The position numbers and the translations under genes are program-made. 64,000 nt of DNA from Aeromicrobium sp. (GTDB taxonomy: Bacteria; Actinomycetota; Coriobacteriia; Anaerosomatales; Anaerosomataceae): positions 1 to 64,000 of the forward strand of contig JADIIM010000012.1 of NCBI GenBank assembly GCA_015351705.1, read 5' to 3'. The notes below the pieces were generated by a model, which did no database searches, was not told the DNA's origin, and saw nothing but the letters and a program-made list of their open reading frames with translations. Each line of letters opens with the position of its first letter. Position 1 is the first letter of the stretch. Shown here in pieces: positions 7,749-15,156 of this stretch.

Positions 7749-9596
7749 ATGGCACTGCGCGGCAACCTCAAAGACTTCAGCCTTCCCGACGTCTTCCAGC
7801 TCGTCCAGTTGAGCCGGAAGACGGGGGTGCTGCGCATCGTCGGCCAGGATGCCGAGGGGACGATCTGGTTTCGCGACGGCGAGGTATTCTTCGCGCAGTC
7901 CGACTGGCGGCGCGACCATCTCGGCGAGCGGCTCGTCGCTGCGCAGCGGATCACGCCCGCGGCGCTCGCCCGCGCCCTCGAGATCCGATCCGCTGAGCCT
8001 GCCGAGGGCCGGAGGCTCGGCCAGATCCTGGTCGACGAAGGCTACATCACGCACCAGGTGCTCGAGGCGTTCGTCCAGGAGCAGATCCAGGACACCATCT
8101 TCGACCTGATGCGCTGGGAGGAAGGCGACTTCGACTTCGAGGTCCTTCCCGACGTGGTCGACGAGGACATCGGCCTGTCGGTGTCGGTCGAGAACATCGT
8201 CATGGAGGGCAGCCGCCGCCTTGAGGAGTGGGGGAGGATCAAGAAGAAGGTCCCCTCTACCGACATGGTCTTCAAGATGGCCACCGCGCCGGGCGAGGGG
8301 ACGTTCGAGATCTCGCTCAAGCCCGCCGAGTGGAACCTGCTGCTGCTCGTCGACGGTACGCGCAGTGTGTCCGAGCTTGCGCACACCACGCGTCGCACCG
8401 ACTTCGAGGTCGCGCGCATCATCTACGGTCTGTTCTCGGCCGGGCTGCTCGAGGTGCCGTCCGACGACGAGGTCGAGCGCCTGCGCGCCGACCGCGTGAG
8501 GCGTGAGCAGCGTCGCGCTGCCGCGGGGACGCCCGCACCGGCAGAGGTACCCGCACAGGCCGAAGCACCCGCACAGGCAGAGTCGATCGAGGTGGCGCCG
8601 GTCACCCCGGCGGTCGACGAGACCCGGCCCGAATCGGGCACATCGGGCCCCGCCGAGGAGCCTGCGTTCCTGTCAGCCGCCGGCCATCAGCCCTCGGCGG
8701 ACGATATGGCCGTGTTCGAGCAGATGATGGGCGCCGTTCTCGGACCGCAGGCCGCAGAGGAAGCACCGGTCATCGCGCCCGAGGCACCCACGCCGCAGCC
8801 GGAGGCGTATCCGTCCGAGCTCGAAGGCGGGCCGTATGTCCCCGCCGCACCGCCGGTCGCCGATGAGGCATCGCTCGTGTCCGAGACGCTGCCGCCGGAC
8901 GGTGAGGTGGTGCAGCCGACCGCCGACGAGTTTGCAGTCGGTGCGCTCACCGAGGCCGAGATCGCGGACATACCGGCGCCGCCGGTCGCCGAGCAACTCG
9001 GCAGCGGGTTCGTTCCCACGGGCGACTTCGAGGCCGATCTGCGCACACTCGGCCTTGGCGAGCTGCCTCCGGAGCTGCGGGCACCCGCGGCCGAGGCGGA
9101 GATGCCATCAGAGGCAGATGCCGAGGACGACCTGGTGCCCGAGCCCGCTCAGGAGCCGGAGGAGTGGATCACCGGCGAGCCGCCTTCGGTCACCCGCGAG
9201 CCGATGTCGTCTGTGGACGAGACCGTCCCGGACGCGGTGCTGCCGTCCTCGGAGACCGCCGACCTCGAGGACCTCATCCGGTCGCTGGATACGCCAGGTC
9301 ACGAGGAACCCAGCGGTCGGATCGCCTCCGAGACCGACTTCGGTGAAGAATCGGCGGCAAGCCCGGGCGTGATCTCCACCGATGCGTATCTCGCCGATTT
9401 CGGCGGCGACATGGGCCTCACGGGCGGGCTCGGCGACGAGCTCACTGCGCTCACCGGCGGAGGGACCGGGCGTCAACGCCCCACGGCCACCGTCGCGAAG
9501 CTGCCTGAGCCCGGGCAGGCGCCGGTACTGCATCGCGATCAGATGGTGGACAAGAGCCTGATCGAGCAGATCATCAAGGGCATCGAGAGTCTGTGA
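7749..9596 (+). CDS. DUF4388 domain protein with long Pro/Glu-rich linker
   Basis: This 615-residue protein opens with a DUF4388 (PatA N-terminal-like) domain: ALRGNLKDFSLPDVFQLVQL, then TGVLRI and GTIWFRDGEVFFAQS. Helical and winged-helix-like segments follow to about residue 255. Residues 260-560 are low complexity, rich in Pro, Glu and Ala and probably disordered. The extreme C-terminus is again structured-looking (DKSLIEQIIKGIESL) and could be a docking helix. DUF4388 proteins often neighbour roadblock proteins and MglA-type GTPases. Here it lies between one of each, with 16 bases to the GTPase start. I infer an adaptor role; no enzymatic motif is visible. Confidence 0.85.
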   Translation: MALRGNLKDFSLPDVFQLVQLSRKTGVLRIVGQDAEGTIWFRDGEVFFAQSDWRRDHLGERLVAAQRITPAALARALEIRSAEPAEGRRLGQILVDEGYITHQVLEAFVQEQIQDTIFDLMRWEEGDFDFEVLPDVVDEDIGLSVSVENIVMEGSRRLEEWGRIKKKVPSTDMVFKMATAPGEGTFEISLKPAEWNLLLLVDGTRSVSELAHTTRRTDFEVARIIYGLFSAGLLEVPSDDEVERLRADRVRREQRRAAAGTPAPAEVPAQAEAPAQAESIEVAPVTPAVDETRPESGTSGPAEEPAFLSAAGHQPSADDMAVFEQMMGAVLGPQAAEEAPVIAPEAPTPQPEAYPSELEGGPYVPAAPPVADEASLVSETLPPDGEVVQPTADEFAVGALTEAEIADIPAPPVAEQLGSGFVPTGDFEADLRTLGLGELPPELRAPAAEAEMPSEADAEDDLVPEPAQEPEEWITGEPPSVTREPMSSVDETVPDAVLPSSETADLEDLIRSLDTPGHEEPSGRIASETDFGEESAASPGVISTDAYLADFGGDMGLTGGLGDELTALTGGGTGRQRPTATVAKLPEPGQAPVLHRDQMVDKSLIEQIIKGIESL

Positions 9597-9612
9597 CAAG
9601 AACGGAGCACGT

Positions 9613-10140
9613 ATGCAGTCGGTCAAGGTCGTGATCACCGGTCCGTTCAACGCCGGGAAGACCACGTTCATCAAAGCGGTCAGCGAGATCACCGTTCTGT
9701 CCACGGAACGCCAGATCAGCGACGCGTCCAACGAGGGCTCGGGCGAGACGACCGTCGCGATGGACTTCGGCCGCATCACCATCTCCGACGATGTGGTGCT
9801 GTACCTGTTCGGGACGCCGGGGCAGGAGCGGTTCTCGTTCATGTGGGAGACGCTGTCCGAGGGCATGCTCGGCTTCGTGCTCTTGGTCGATGCCGACGAT
9901 CAGGGCTCGTTTGACGACGCCAAGACCATGATCGAGTTCTTCCGCAGCATGTCCGATGTCCCGTTCGTCGTCGCTGCCAACAAGGTGGCACCCACCGACA
10001 TCGGCGCGCTGCGCGCTGTGCGCGCGGCGGTAGGGCTCGATGACGACATCCCGCTGCTGCCGGTCGATGCGCAGGACCGGGAGAGCGTGAAAGCGGTGCT
10101 GCTGGGGCTGCTCTATCGCATCCTCGACACCATGAGCTAG
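9613..10140 (+). CDS. Conservon-type (CvnD-like) small GTPase
   Basis: This 175-residue Ras-like GTPase has G1 GPFNAGKT at 10-17, threonines near 46-47 for switch I, G3 GTPGQE at 67-72, and AANK at 121-124 as G4, where the usual Asp of NKxD is replaced (NKVA). The segment TTVAMDFGRI and the stretch leading to LYLFGTPGQERF are typical of actinobacterial CvnD proteins and of MglA-related GTPases. It probably cycles between GDP and GTP forms under control of the roadblock protein at 7064. GGAGC before ATG 9613 supports the start. The altered G4 may weaken guanine specificity, as seen in CvnD relatives. Confidence 0.9.
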   Translation: MQSVKVVITGPFNAGKTTFIKAVSEITVLSTERQISDASNEGSGETTVAMDFGRITISDDVVLYLFGTPGQERFSFMWETLSEGMLGFVLLVDADDQGSFDDAKTMIEFFRSMSDVPFVVAANKVAPTDIGALRAVRAAVGLDDDIPLLPVDAQDRESVKAVLLGLLYRILDTMS

Positions 10141-10143
10141 CAA

Positions 10144-11022
10144 GTGGATACCCGGCTCTACATCACTGCGGGGATCGGTGTCATCGTCAGCCTGTGCGTG
10201 CTGTACGTCATCTCCGCCTACGCTCGCTACCGGGCAGCGCTCAGACGCTCACGGCACGCCTCCCTGTCGGCCGATGAGGACGTCCCTGGCGCGTATCTCG
10301 GCGCTGATGCCGAGGGCGTCGATGACGTCTTCGCCGTTCGCGAGACGGTTCCTGAGCCCGTGCCCGCGGTGCCTGTCGCGCCGGTTCCGCTCGATGGCGC
10401 CATCGAGGTGCCAATCGAGCCGGACTCACAGGGGACTGCGACCGTGCAGCCTACCGCGATTCCCGTGTCAGCCCTGCGGATCCCGCTCGTGCACCCGCCC
10501 GGCGCCGTCGGGTCGGAGCCGTCGGCTCCCGCGGTCCCGAGCCTCGAGCCCGAGCCCGAGCCCGTGCCTGAGCCCGAGCCCGTGCCTGAGCCCGAGCCCG
10601 AGCCCGAGCCCGTGCCTGAGCCCGAGCCCGAGTCCGCGCCCGAGCCCGCACCCGCCGCGGCACCGGTGCCTGGTCCCGCATCCACGGTGACGGTCGCCCC
10701 GCTCGACGCCGTGCCCGACCCTCATGCGTTCACACCACTGGCTCCGGCGCCCTCGCTCGGGGAGGTCCTGTCGAGCGCCGTGCCGGTCGCCGCGCCCGCC
10801 GTCGGACCGGTCGGGAACACCTCTGTCGCACATCCCGATCCGGTCGATACGCCGGCAGGTGAGGCCGAGCCTCACGAGTACGCGCTTGTCGCTCCGGTCG
10901 AGCTGCACTTCACGCGTGGCGAGGGCCGGGTCGGTGTCAGGGCAGGCACACGAACCTACGGGGAGTTCCAGCGGCTCGCCTCGATCCTGCTCGACGATCT
11001 ACGTAAGGCCCGTGGCTGGTAG
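10144..11022 (+). CDS. Single-pass membrane protein with Pro-Glu repeats
   Basis: This 292-residue protein has an N-terminal membrane helix (about 6-25), a basic stop-transfer stretch with RYRAALRRSRH, and a long central region dominated by PEPEPVPEPEP repeats (about residues 137-170) that is probably extended. The C-terminal 50 residues look folded, with VELHFTRGEGRVGVRAG and a final helix ending LLDDLRKARGW. The basic residues after the helix suggest that the bulk is cytoplasmic. It starts at GTG 10144, 3 bases after the GTPase stop, so it probably acts with that GTPase, perhaps as a membrane tether. I do not recognise a named family. Confidence 0.72.
   Translation: MDTRLYITAGIGVIVSLCVLYVISAYARYRAALRRSRHASLSADEDVPGAYLGADAEGVDDVFAVRETVPEPVPAVPVAPVPLDGAIEVPIEPDSQGTATVQPTAIPVSALRIPLVHPPGAVGSEPSAPAVPSLEPEPEPVPEPEPVPEPEPEPEPVPEPEPESAPEPAPAAAPVPGPASTVTVAPLDAVPDPHAFTPLAPAPSLGEVLSSAVPVAAPAVGPVGNTSVAHPDPVDTPAGEAEPHEYALVAPVELHFTRGEGRVGVRAGTRTYGEFQRLASILLDDLRKARGW
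10545..10650 (+). repeat. Short tandem repeat encoding Pro-Glu/Pro-Val
   Basis: An imperfect array of the hexamer CCCGAG, with interspersed CCCGTGCCT units, encodes PEPEPV-type repeats inside the membrane protein at 10144. The 18-base combination of two CCCGAG units and CCCGTG recurs. Such arrays are prone to slippage in whole units, so length could vary between strains. Confidence 0.85.
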
Positions 11023-11041
11023 TCTGAGTCGGCCGGGGCAC

Positions 11042-11072
11042 TTGCCGTGACCGTGGTCACGTGTCGTACTAT
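11042..11072 (+). promoter_or_regulatory. Promoter with inverted repeat upstream of second pilB
   Basis: A TACTAT -10 element lies at 11067-11072, with a TTGCCG at 11042-11047 as a possible, widely spaced -35. Between them is an inverted repeat with 7-base arms, CGTGACC-GT-GGTCACG at 11046-11061. A repeat in the spacer is a typical repressor operator position. The downstream gene starts at GTG 11123. Confidence 0.5.
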
Positions 11073-11122
11073 CGTGAGGGCGGGCCAGCCGGGCACGCCG
11101 TAGCCGATGGAGTGATGCCTTC

Positions 11123-12793
11123 GTGGCTGAAGCGGGTCAGCGTCTCGGCGTGCTCCTCATGCGCGCCGGCATCATAACCGAGCGGCAACTCACCGACGCT
11201 CTCGAGGTCCACAAGGCCACGGGAAGCCCGCTCGGACGCGTCCTGGTGGACCTCGGCTATGCCACTCAGGGCGCCATCCTGTCGGTGATGGCGAAACAGA
11301 TCGGCATCCCGTACATCGACTTCTCCACCACGCGACCTGACGCGAACGCTGTTGCCGCGGTGCCCCGCGATCTTGCAGTGCGCTACACGCTGATGCCCGT
11401 CGAGGTCGACGATGGCCAGCTCGTCGTGGCCATGGCCGACCCTCAGAACGTGCTGGCGCTCGATGACCTGCGGATCATAACCGGCTACGAGATCAAGCCC
11501 GCGATCTCCACGCGCGACGACATCGCGGCGGCGGTCGATGAGTACTACAAGGTGGCGTCCACCGTCTCCGATGACGAGCTGGACGCCGGTGAGGATCTTG
11601 ACGTCGTCTCCCTCGAGGACCTGACCGAGGTCACCGATGAGGCGCCGATCGTCAAACTCGTGAACTACATCATCAACAAGGCGGTCACCGACCGCTCGAG
11701 CGACATTCACATCGAACCGCAGGAGAAGGACCTCCGTGTCCGGTACCGCATCGACGGCGTGCTCCACGAGATGATGCGAAGCCCCAAGAGCACGCAACAG
11801 GCGATCATCAGCCGATTCAAGATCATGGCCGAGATGGACATCGCCGAGACCCGCAAACCGCAAGACGGTCACACCGCGCTCACCATCGGCGGCCACAAGA
11901 TGGACTTCCGTGTGTCCACGCTGCCGACGGTCTACGGCGAGCGGGTCGTCCTGCGTATCCTGCGCAAGGACAACATCATGCTCCGGCTCGAGGACCTCGG
12001 CTTCCTGTCGTCGTCTCTTGAGCGCTTCGAGTCGTCGTTCCGCAAGCCCTATGGAGCCATCCTCGTCACCGGCCCCACGGGCTCGGGGAAGTCGACCTCA
12101 CTGTATGCGGCCATCAACGTCTTGAACGAGCCCGGTAAGCACATCCTCACCGCCGAAGACCCGGTGGAGTACCGGCTGCCCGGTGTGAACCAGGTCCAGA
12201 CCAATGTGCGGGCGGGACTCACCTTCGCAAAGGCGCTCCGCTCGTTCCTGCGATGTTCGCCTGACATCATCCTGGTCGGCGAGATCCGCGATCAGGAGAC
12301 GGCCCAGATCGCCGTCGAGTCGGCCCTCACCGGTCACCTCGTGCTCTCCACGCTGCACACCAACGATGCGGCTGGTGCTATCACGCGTCTGACCGAGATG
12401 GGCGTGGAGCCGTTCCTCGTGGCCTCCTCGGTGGACTGCGTGCTCGCTCAGCGTCTCGCGCGGCGGCTGTGCAAGGACTGCAAGGAGGAGTTCAAGCCCT
12501 CTCGGCAGATGCTGCTCGACGCCGGCTACGCCGAAGACGCGCTGCCCGATCGCCTGTGGCGTGCCAAAGGATGCAAGAAGTGCGGCGGTACCGGCTACCG
12601 TGGCCGTCTCGGCGTTCACGAGGTCATGCTGGTCTCGGAGGAGATCGGCGACCTCACGGTCAAGGAGGCCACTGCCGAGGCGATCCGCGAGGTGGCGGTC
12701 GAGCAGGGGATGCTCACGCTCAAGCAGGACGGTCTCGAGAAGTGCCGGTCCGGTCAGACGTCTGTCGAGGAGATCGCGCGCGTCATCGTGTGA
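11123..12793 (+). CDS. pilB: Type IV pilus assembly ATPase PilB (copy 2)
   Basis: This second 556-residue extension-type motor has the same architecture as the one at 5248: an MshEN-type N-terminal domain (1-145), a short acidic linker, and a secretion ATPase domain with Walker A GPTGSGKST at 317-325, Walker B near 383-390 (ILVGEIRD), a His box (HLVLSTLHTND) and zinc cysteines 450, 453, 484 and 487. It sits directly upstream of pilC and the pilins, so it is the likelier principal PilB. GTG 11123 follows GGAG by about 10 bases. The absence of a PilT-type gene between the two PilB genes is notable. Confidence 0.93.
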   Translation: MAEAGQRLGVLLMRAGIITERQLTDALEVHKATGSPLGRVLVDLGYATQGAILSVMAKQIGIPYIDFSTTRPDANAVAAVPRDLAVRYTLMPVEVDDGQLVVAMADPQNVLALDDLRIITGYEIKPAISTRDDIAAAVDEYYKVASTVSDDELDAGEDLDVVSLEDLTEVTDEAPIVKLVNYIINKAVTDRSSDIHIEPQEKDLRVRYRIDGVLHEMMRSPKSTQQAIISRFKIMAEMDIAETRKPQDGHTALTIGGHKMDFRVSTLPTVYGERVVLRILRKDNIMLRLEDLGFLSSSLERFESSFRKPYGAILVTGPTGSGKSTSLYAAINVLNEPGKHILTAEDPVEYRLPGVNQVQTNVRAGLTFAKALRSFLRCSPDIILVGEIRDQETAQIAVESALTGHLVLSTLHTNDAAGAITRLTEMGVEPFLVASSVDCVLAQRLARRLCKDCKEEFKPSRQMLLDAGYAEDALPDRLWRAKGCKKCGGTGYRGRLGVHEVMLVSEEIGDLTVKEATAEAIREVAVEQGMLTLKQDGLEKCRSGQTSVEEIARVIV

Positions 12794-12839
12794 GCGGCCA
12801 TACTCCCGCTCATGCGCGCCGCCGTTCGTGCCGAATGTG

Positions 12840-12858
12840 TACTATGTCCCCGGGGACA
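12840..12858 (+). promoter_or_regulatory. -10 element with overlapping palindrome upstream of pilC
   Basis: A TACTAT -10 element at 12840-12845 runs directly into a perfect 14-base palindrome, TGTCCCCGGGGACA at 12845-12858, placed over the expected transcription start. pilC begins at 12883. The layout suits an operator, but no regulator gene is identifiable nearby. Confidence 0.45.
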
Positions 12859-12882
12859 CCATCCGTCTGAGAGGTACGCGCT

Positions 12883-14097
12883 ATGGCGACGACCACCTTC
12901 AAGTACAACGTCCGCGATAAGACCGGCAAGGTCGTGAGTGGCAGGCTCGAGGGCGAGAACCGCGATGCCGTCGCAACCAAGCTGCGCCAGATGGGCTACA
13001 TCATCCTGGATCTGGACGAAGACCGGCTTGCCAAACTGAACAAGATCCAGTTCGGCACGACCATCAAGACCAAGGACGTGACCATCTTCGCCCGGCAGTT
13101 CGCCACGATGATCAACGCCGGCCTCTCGCTCACGAAGTGCCTCAGCATCCTCGGTGCGCAGTCGGAGAGCAAGGAGCTGCGCGAGGTCATCTCGCAGCTG
13201 GGTCGCGACGTCGAAGCCGGACAGTCCCTCTCAGAAGCGATGGTCAAGCACCCCAAGGTCTTCCCGCCGATTTTCTACAACATGGTCCGGGCGGGTGAGA
13301 CCGGTGGTGTCCTCGACGAGGTGCTGCTCCGGGTCGCCGACCTGTTCGAAGCGGATGCCGCGCTGAAGGCCCGCATCAAGTCGGCCATGACCTACCCGGT
13401 GGCGATGGGCGGACTTGTTCTCATCGTCCTGGTCGCAATGATGGTGTTTGTCGTCCCCACGTTCCAGAAGATGTTCTCCGACATGGGCGGGGAGTTGCCG
13501 CTTCCAACGCAGATACTTGTGGCGATCTCCGAGGGCGCTCGCGGACTACCAGGTGTCGTGACCGTCGTCGCGGTCGTAGTTGCGGTGGTGGTCTTCAAGT
13601 GGTGGATCGGTACCGAGTCAGGCCGCTTCATCTGGGACGGCGCGAAGTTACGGATGCCGGTCATCGGTAGTCTGGTTCGCAGGACTGCGCTAGCTCGATT
13701 CACCCGCACATTCGGCACGCTCGTGGCCGCTGGCGTGCCGATACTGTCGGCATTGGATATCGTCTCTGAGACAGCAGGGAATGAAGTAGTGTCCCGTGCT
13801 GTCAAGAAGGTGCGCTCGGCGATCAAGGAGGGGGAGACGATTGCCAAGCCGCTTGGAGAGTCTCCCATCTTTCCGTCGATGGTCGTGCAGATGATCGCCG
13901 TGGGCGAGGAGACGGGCGCACTGGACCAGATGCTCAACAAGATCGCTGACTTCTATGATGAAGAGGTGCGCGTTGCGGTTGACAGTCTGACGTCGATCAT
14001 CGAGCCGATCATGATGGCTTCGCTTGGAGTGATAGTCGGCGGGATCATCATTGCCCTGTACATGCCGATGTTCCAGATCATCACCCTGGTCAACTAG
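12883..14097 (+). CDS. pilC: Type IV pilus inner-membrane platform protein PilC
   Basis: PilC is the polytopic membrane platform on which PilB acts. The 404-residue protein has two T2SSF domains, about 65-190 and 265-395. Each begins with an FARQF-ATMINAG-L or FTRTFGTLVAAGVP type segment and contains an ETGG/ETGA motif (139-142 and in the second half). Membrane helices are visible near 171-192, 222-241 and at the C-terminus (about 375-400). Length and domain duplication are normal for the family. GAGAGG lies upstream of ATG 12883. Confidence 0.95.
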   Translation: MATTTFKYNVRDKTGKVVSGRLEGENRDAVATKLRQMGYIILDLDEDRLAKLNKIQFGTTIKTKDVTIFARQFATMINAGLSLTKCLSILGAQSESKELREVISQLGRDVEAGQSLSEAMVKHPKVFPPIFYNMVRAGETGGVLDEVLLRVADLFEADAALKARIKSAMTYPVAMGGLVLIVLVAMMVFVVPTFQKMFSDMGGELPLPTQILVAISEGARGLPGVVTVVAVVVAVVVFKWWIGTESGRFIWDGAKLRMPVIGSLVRRTALARFTRTFGTLVAAGVPILSALDIVSETAGNEVVSRAVKKVRSAIKEGETIAKPLGESPIFPSMVVQMIAVGEETGALDQMLNKIADFYDEEVRVAVDSLTSIIEPIMMASLGVIVGGIIIALYMPMFQIITLVN

Positions 14098-14099
14098 CA

Positions 14100-14128
14100 T
14101 TGGCGCGCGTGGAAATTCCCGCTAAAGT
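14100..14128 (+). promoter_or_regulatory. Probable pilin promoter
   Basis: TTGGCG at 14100-14105 and TAAAGT at 14123-14128 are separated by exactly 17 bases. This is the best-spaced -35/-10 pair in the pilus locus and fits strong, separate transcription of the major pilin starting at 14205. Confidence 0.55.
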
Positions 14129-14204
14129 GTTGCGCGCCGTGACCGATGATAGTGAGTAGGTGGGCGGTTGCCCATTGTCCGCGAGAGGAAAGGTGGTGAA
14201 CATC

Positions 14205-14540
14205 ATGCGGATGTTCAAGAAGGAGGAGGGTTTCACCCTCGTCGAGCTCATGGTTGTCGTTCTCATTATCGGAATTCTTGTTGCGATTGCGATTCCTGTC
14301 TTCAACGCCGCGCGTGACAACGCCCAGCTCAGGGCGTGCCACGCGAACCAGCGCACCGTCGAGGGCGCCGTACAGCAGTGGCGTGCTGCGAACGTCGGTG
14401 GCACCGTTGGTGCCGACTGGGCTGCTCTGATGGGACAGCTCGTTTCTGACTACGTCCAGGTCATCCCGGTGTGTCCAGCAGGTGGGACCTACAGCTGGAA
14501 CGGAACGGTCGTAGCCTGCACGGAGCACGCACACTACTAG
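14205..14540 (+). CDS. Type IV pilin (first of two tandem copies)
   Basis: This 111-residue type IVa-like prepilin has a 9-residue basic leader ending in Gly, then FTLVE with the assembly Glu at +5 (Glu14) and a hydrophobic helix to about residue 34. The small C-terminal domain holds three cysteines, with a CPAGGTYSWNG segment near the end. ATG 14205 is chosen because AAGGTGGTGA just upstream matches the anti-Shine-Dalgarno closely; earlier in-frame GTG codons would lengthen the leader. The N-terminal codons are richer in A/T than the genome average, which often goes with high expression. Confidence 0.93.
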   Translation: MRMFKKEEGFTLVELMVVVLIIGILVAIAIPVFNAARDNAQLRACHANQRTVEGAVQQWRAANVGGTVGADWAALMGQLVSDYVQVIPVCPAGGTYSWNGTVVACTEHAHY

Positions 14541-14585
14541 GGTGTCCGACTGACAGCGGCTACCCGTCACGATTGGTGCTCGTGT

Positions 14586-14629
14586 AGCACGACGATCGGG
14601 GATCGGCTGGGCCGGTCCCCGATCGTGCT
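14586..14629 (+). terminator. Hairpin between the two pilin genes
   Basis: Arms AGCACGACGATCGGGGA (14586-14602) and TCCCCGATCGTGCT (14616-14629) pair with a three-base bulge, and the stem extends inward through GATCGG/CCGGTC. No U-tract follows, as is common in GC-rich genomes. It may partially terminate transcription or protect the first pilin message from 3' decay. Confidence 0.6.
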
Positions 14630-14682
14630 ATTCGAACGGGAGACGGTTCGCTGCGGTCGCTGCAGGCGAGGTGAGTGACGTG

Positions 14683-15021
14683 ATGGTGACCAGGGATGAT
14701 CGCGGATTCACTCTTGTTGAGTTGATGGTTGTCGTGCTCGTGGTTGGAATCCTCGTCGCTGTTGCGATTCCTGTGTTCAACTCGGGCCGGGCCTTGGCCG
14801 AGCAACGCGCATGCTTCGCGACTCAACGCACGGTCGAGGGGGCGGTTCAGCAGTACCTCGCCAATGGGATCGCCAACACCGCACCCGTGGATCTTGCGAG
14901 CCTTTGGTTAGCACTCGCACCCGCGTATGTCGGCACGATACCCGATTGTCCTACAGGTGGCGCATACTCATGGAACGGTGAGACGCTGCGCTGCGCGATT
15001 CACGGCAGCTATAAGGACTGA
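14683..15021 (+). CDS. Type IV pilin (second tandem copy)
   Basis: This 112-residue prepilin closely resembles the preceding one. It has an 8-residue leader ending in Gly, FTLVELMVVVL with Glu at +5, the shared QRTVEGAVQQ segment and a C-terminal CPTGGAYSWNG block. ATG 14683 is preferred over GTG 14671 because GAGGTGA lies 8 bases before it and the resulting leader has normal length. The acidic/basic leader MVTRDDRG is weaker than that of the first copy. It may be a second major pilin or an initiating minor subunit. Confidence 0.9.
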   Translation: MVTRDDRGFTLVELMVVVLVVGILVAVAIPVFNSGRALAEQRACFATQRTVEGAVQQYLANGIANTAPVDLASLWLALAPAYVGTIPDCPTGGAYSWNGETLRCAIHGSYKD

Positions 15022-15156
15022 GTGCGCGGTCAGGCTGAGGTCGGGGATCGGCATGTGCTGGTCTCCGGCTTCGGCGTTCTGGCGAATTGGGCCCGTGCTC
15101 ACCTCGCTCACAACCCGTGATTGCAGTCTCCGTCGACCGACCAAGGGGAGGCATGG

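Noticed and set aside
10545-10650. Possible CRISPR or non-coding repeat array
   Set aside because: The repeats are in-frame hexamers coding for Pro-Glu/Val within a membrane protein, with no spacers and no cas genes.
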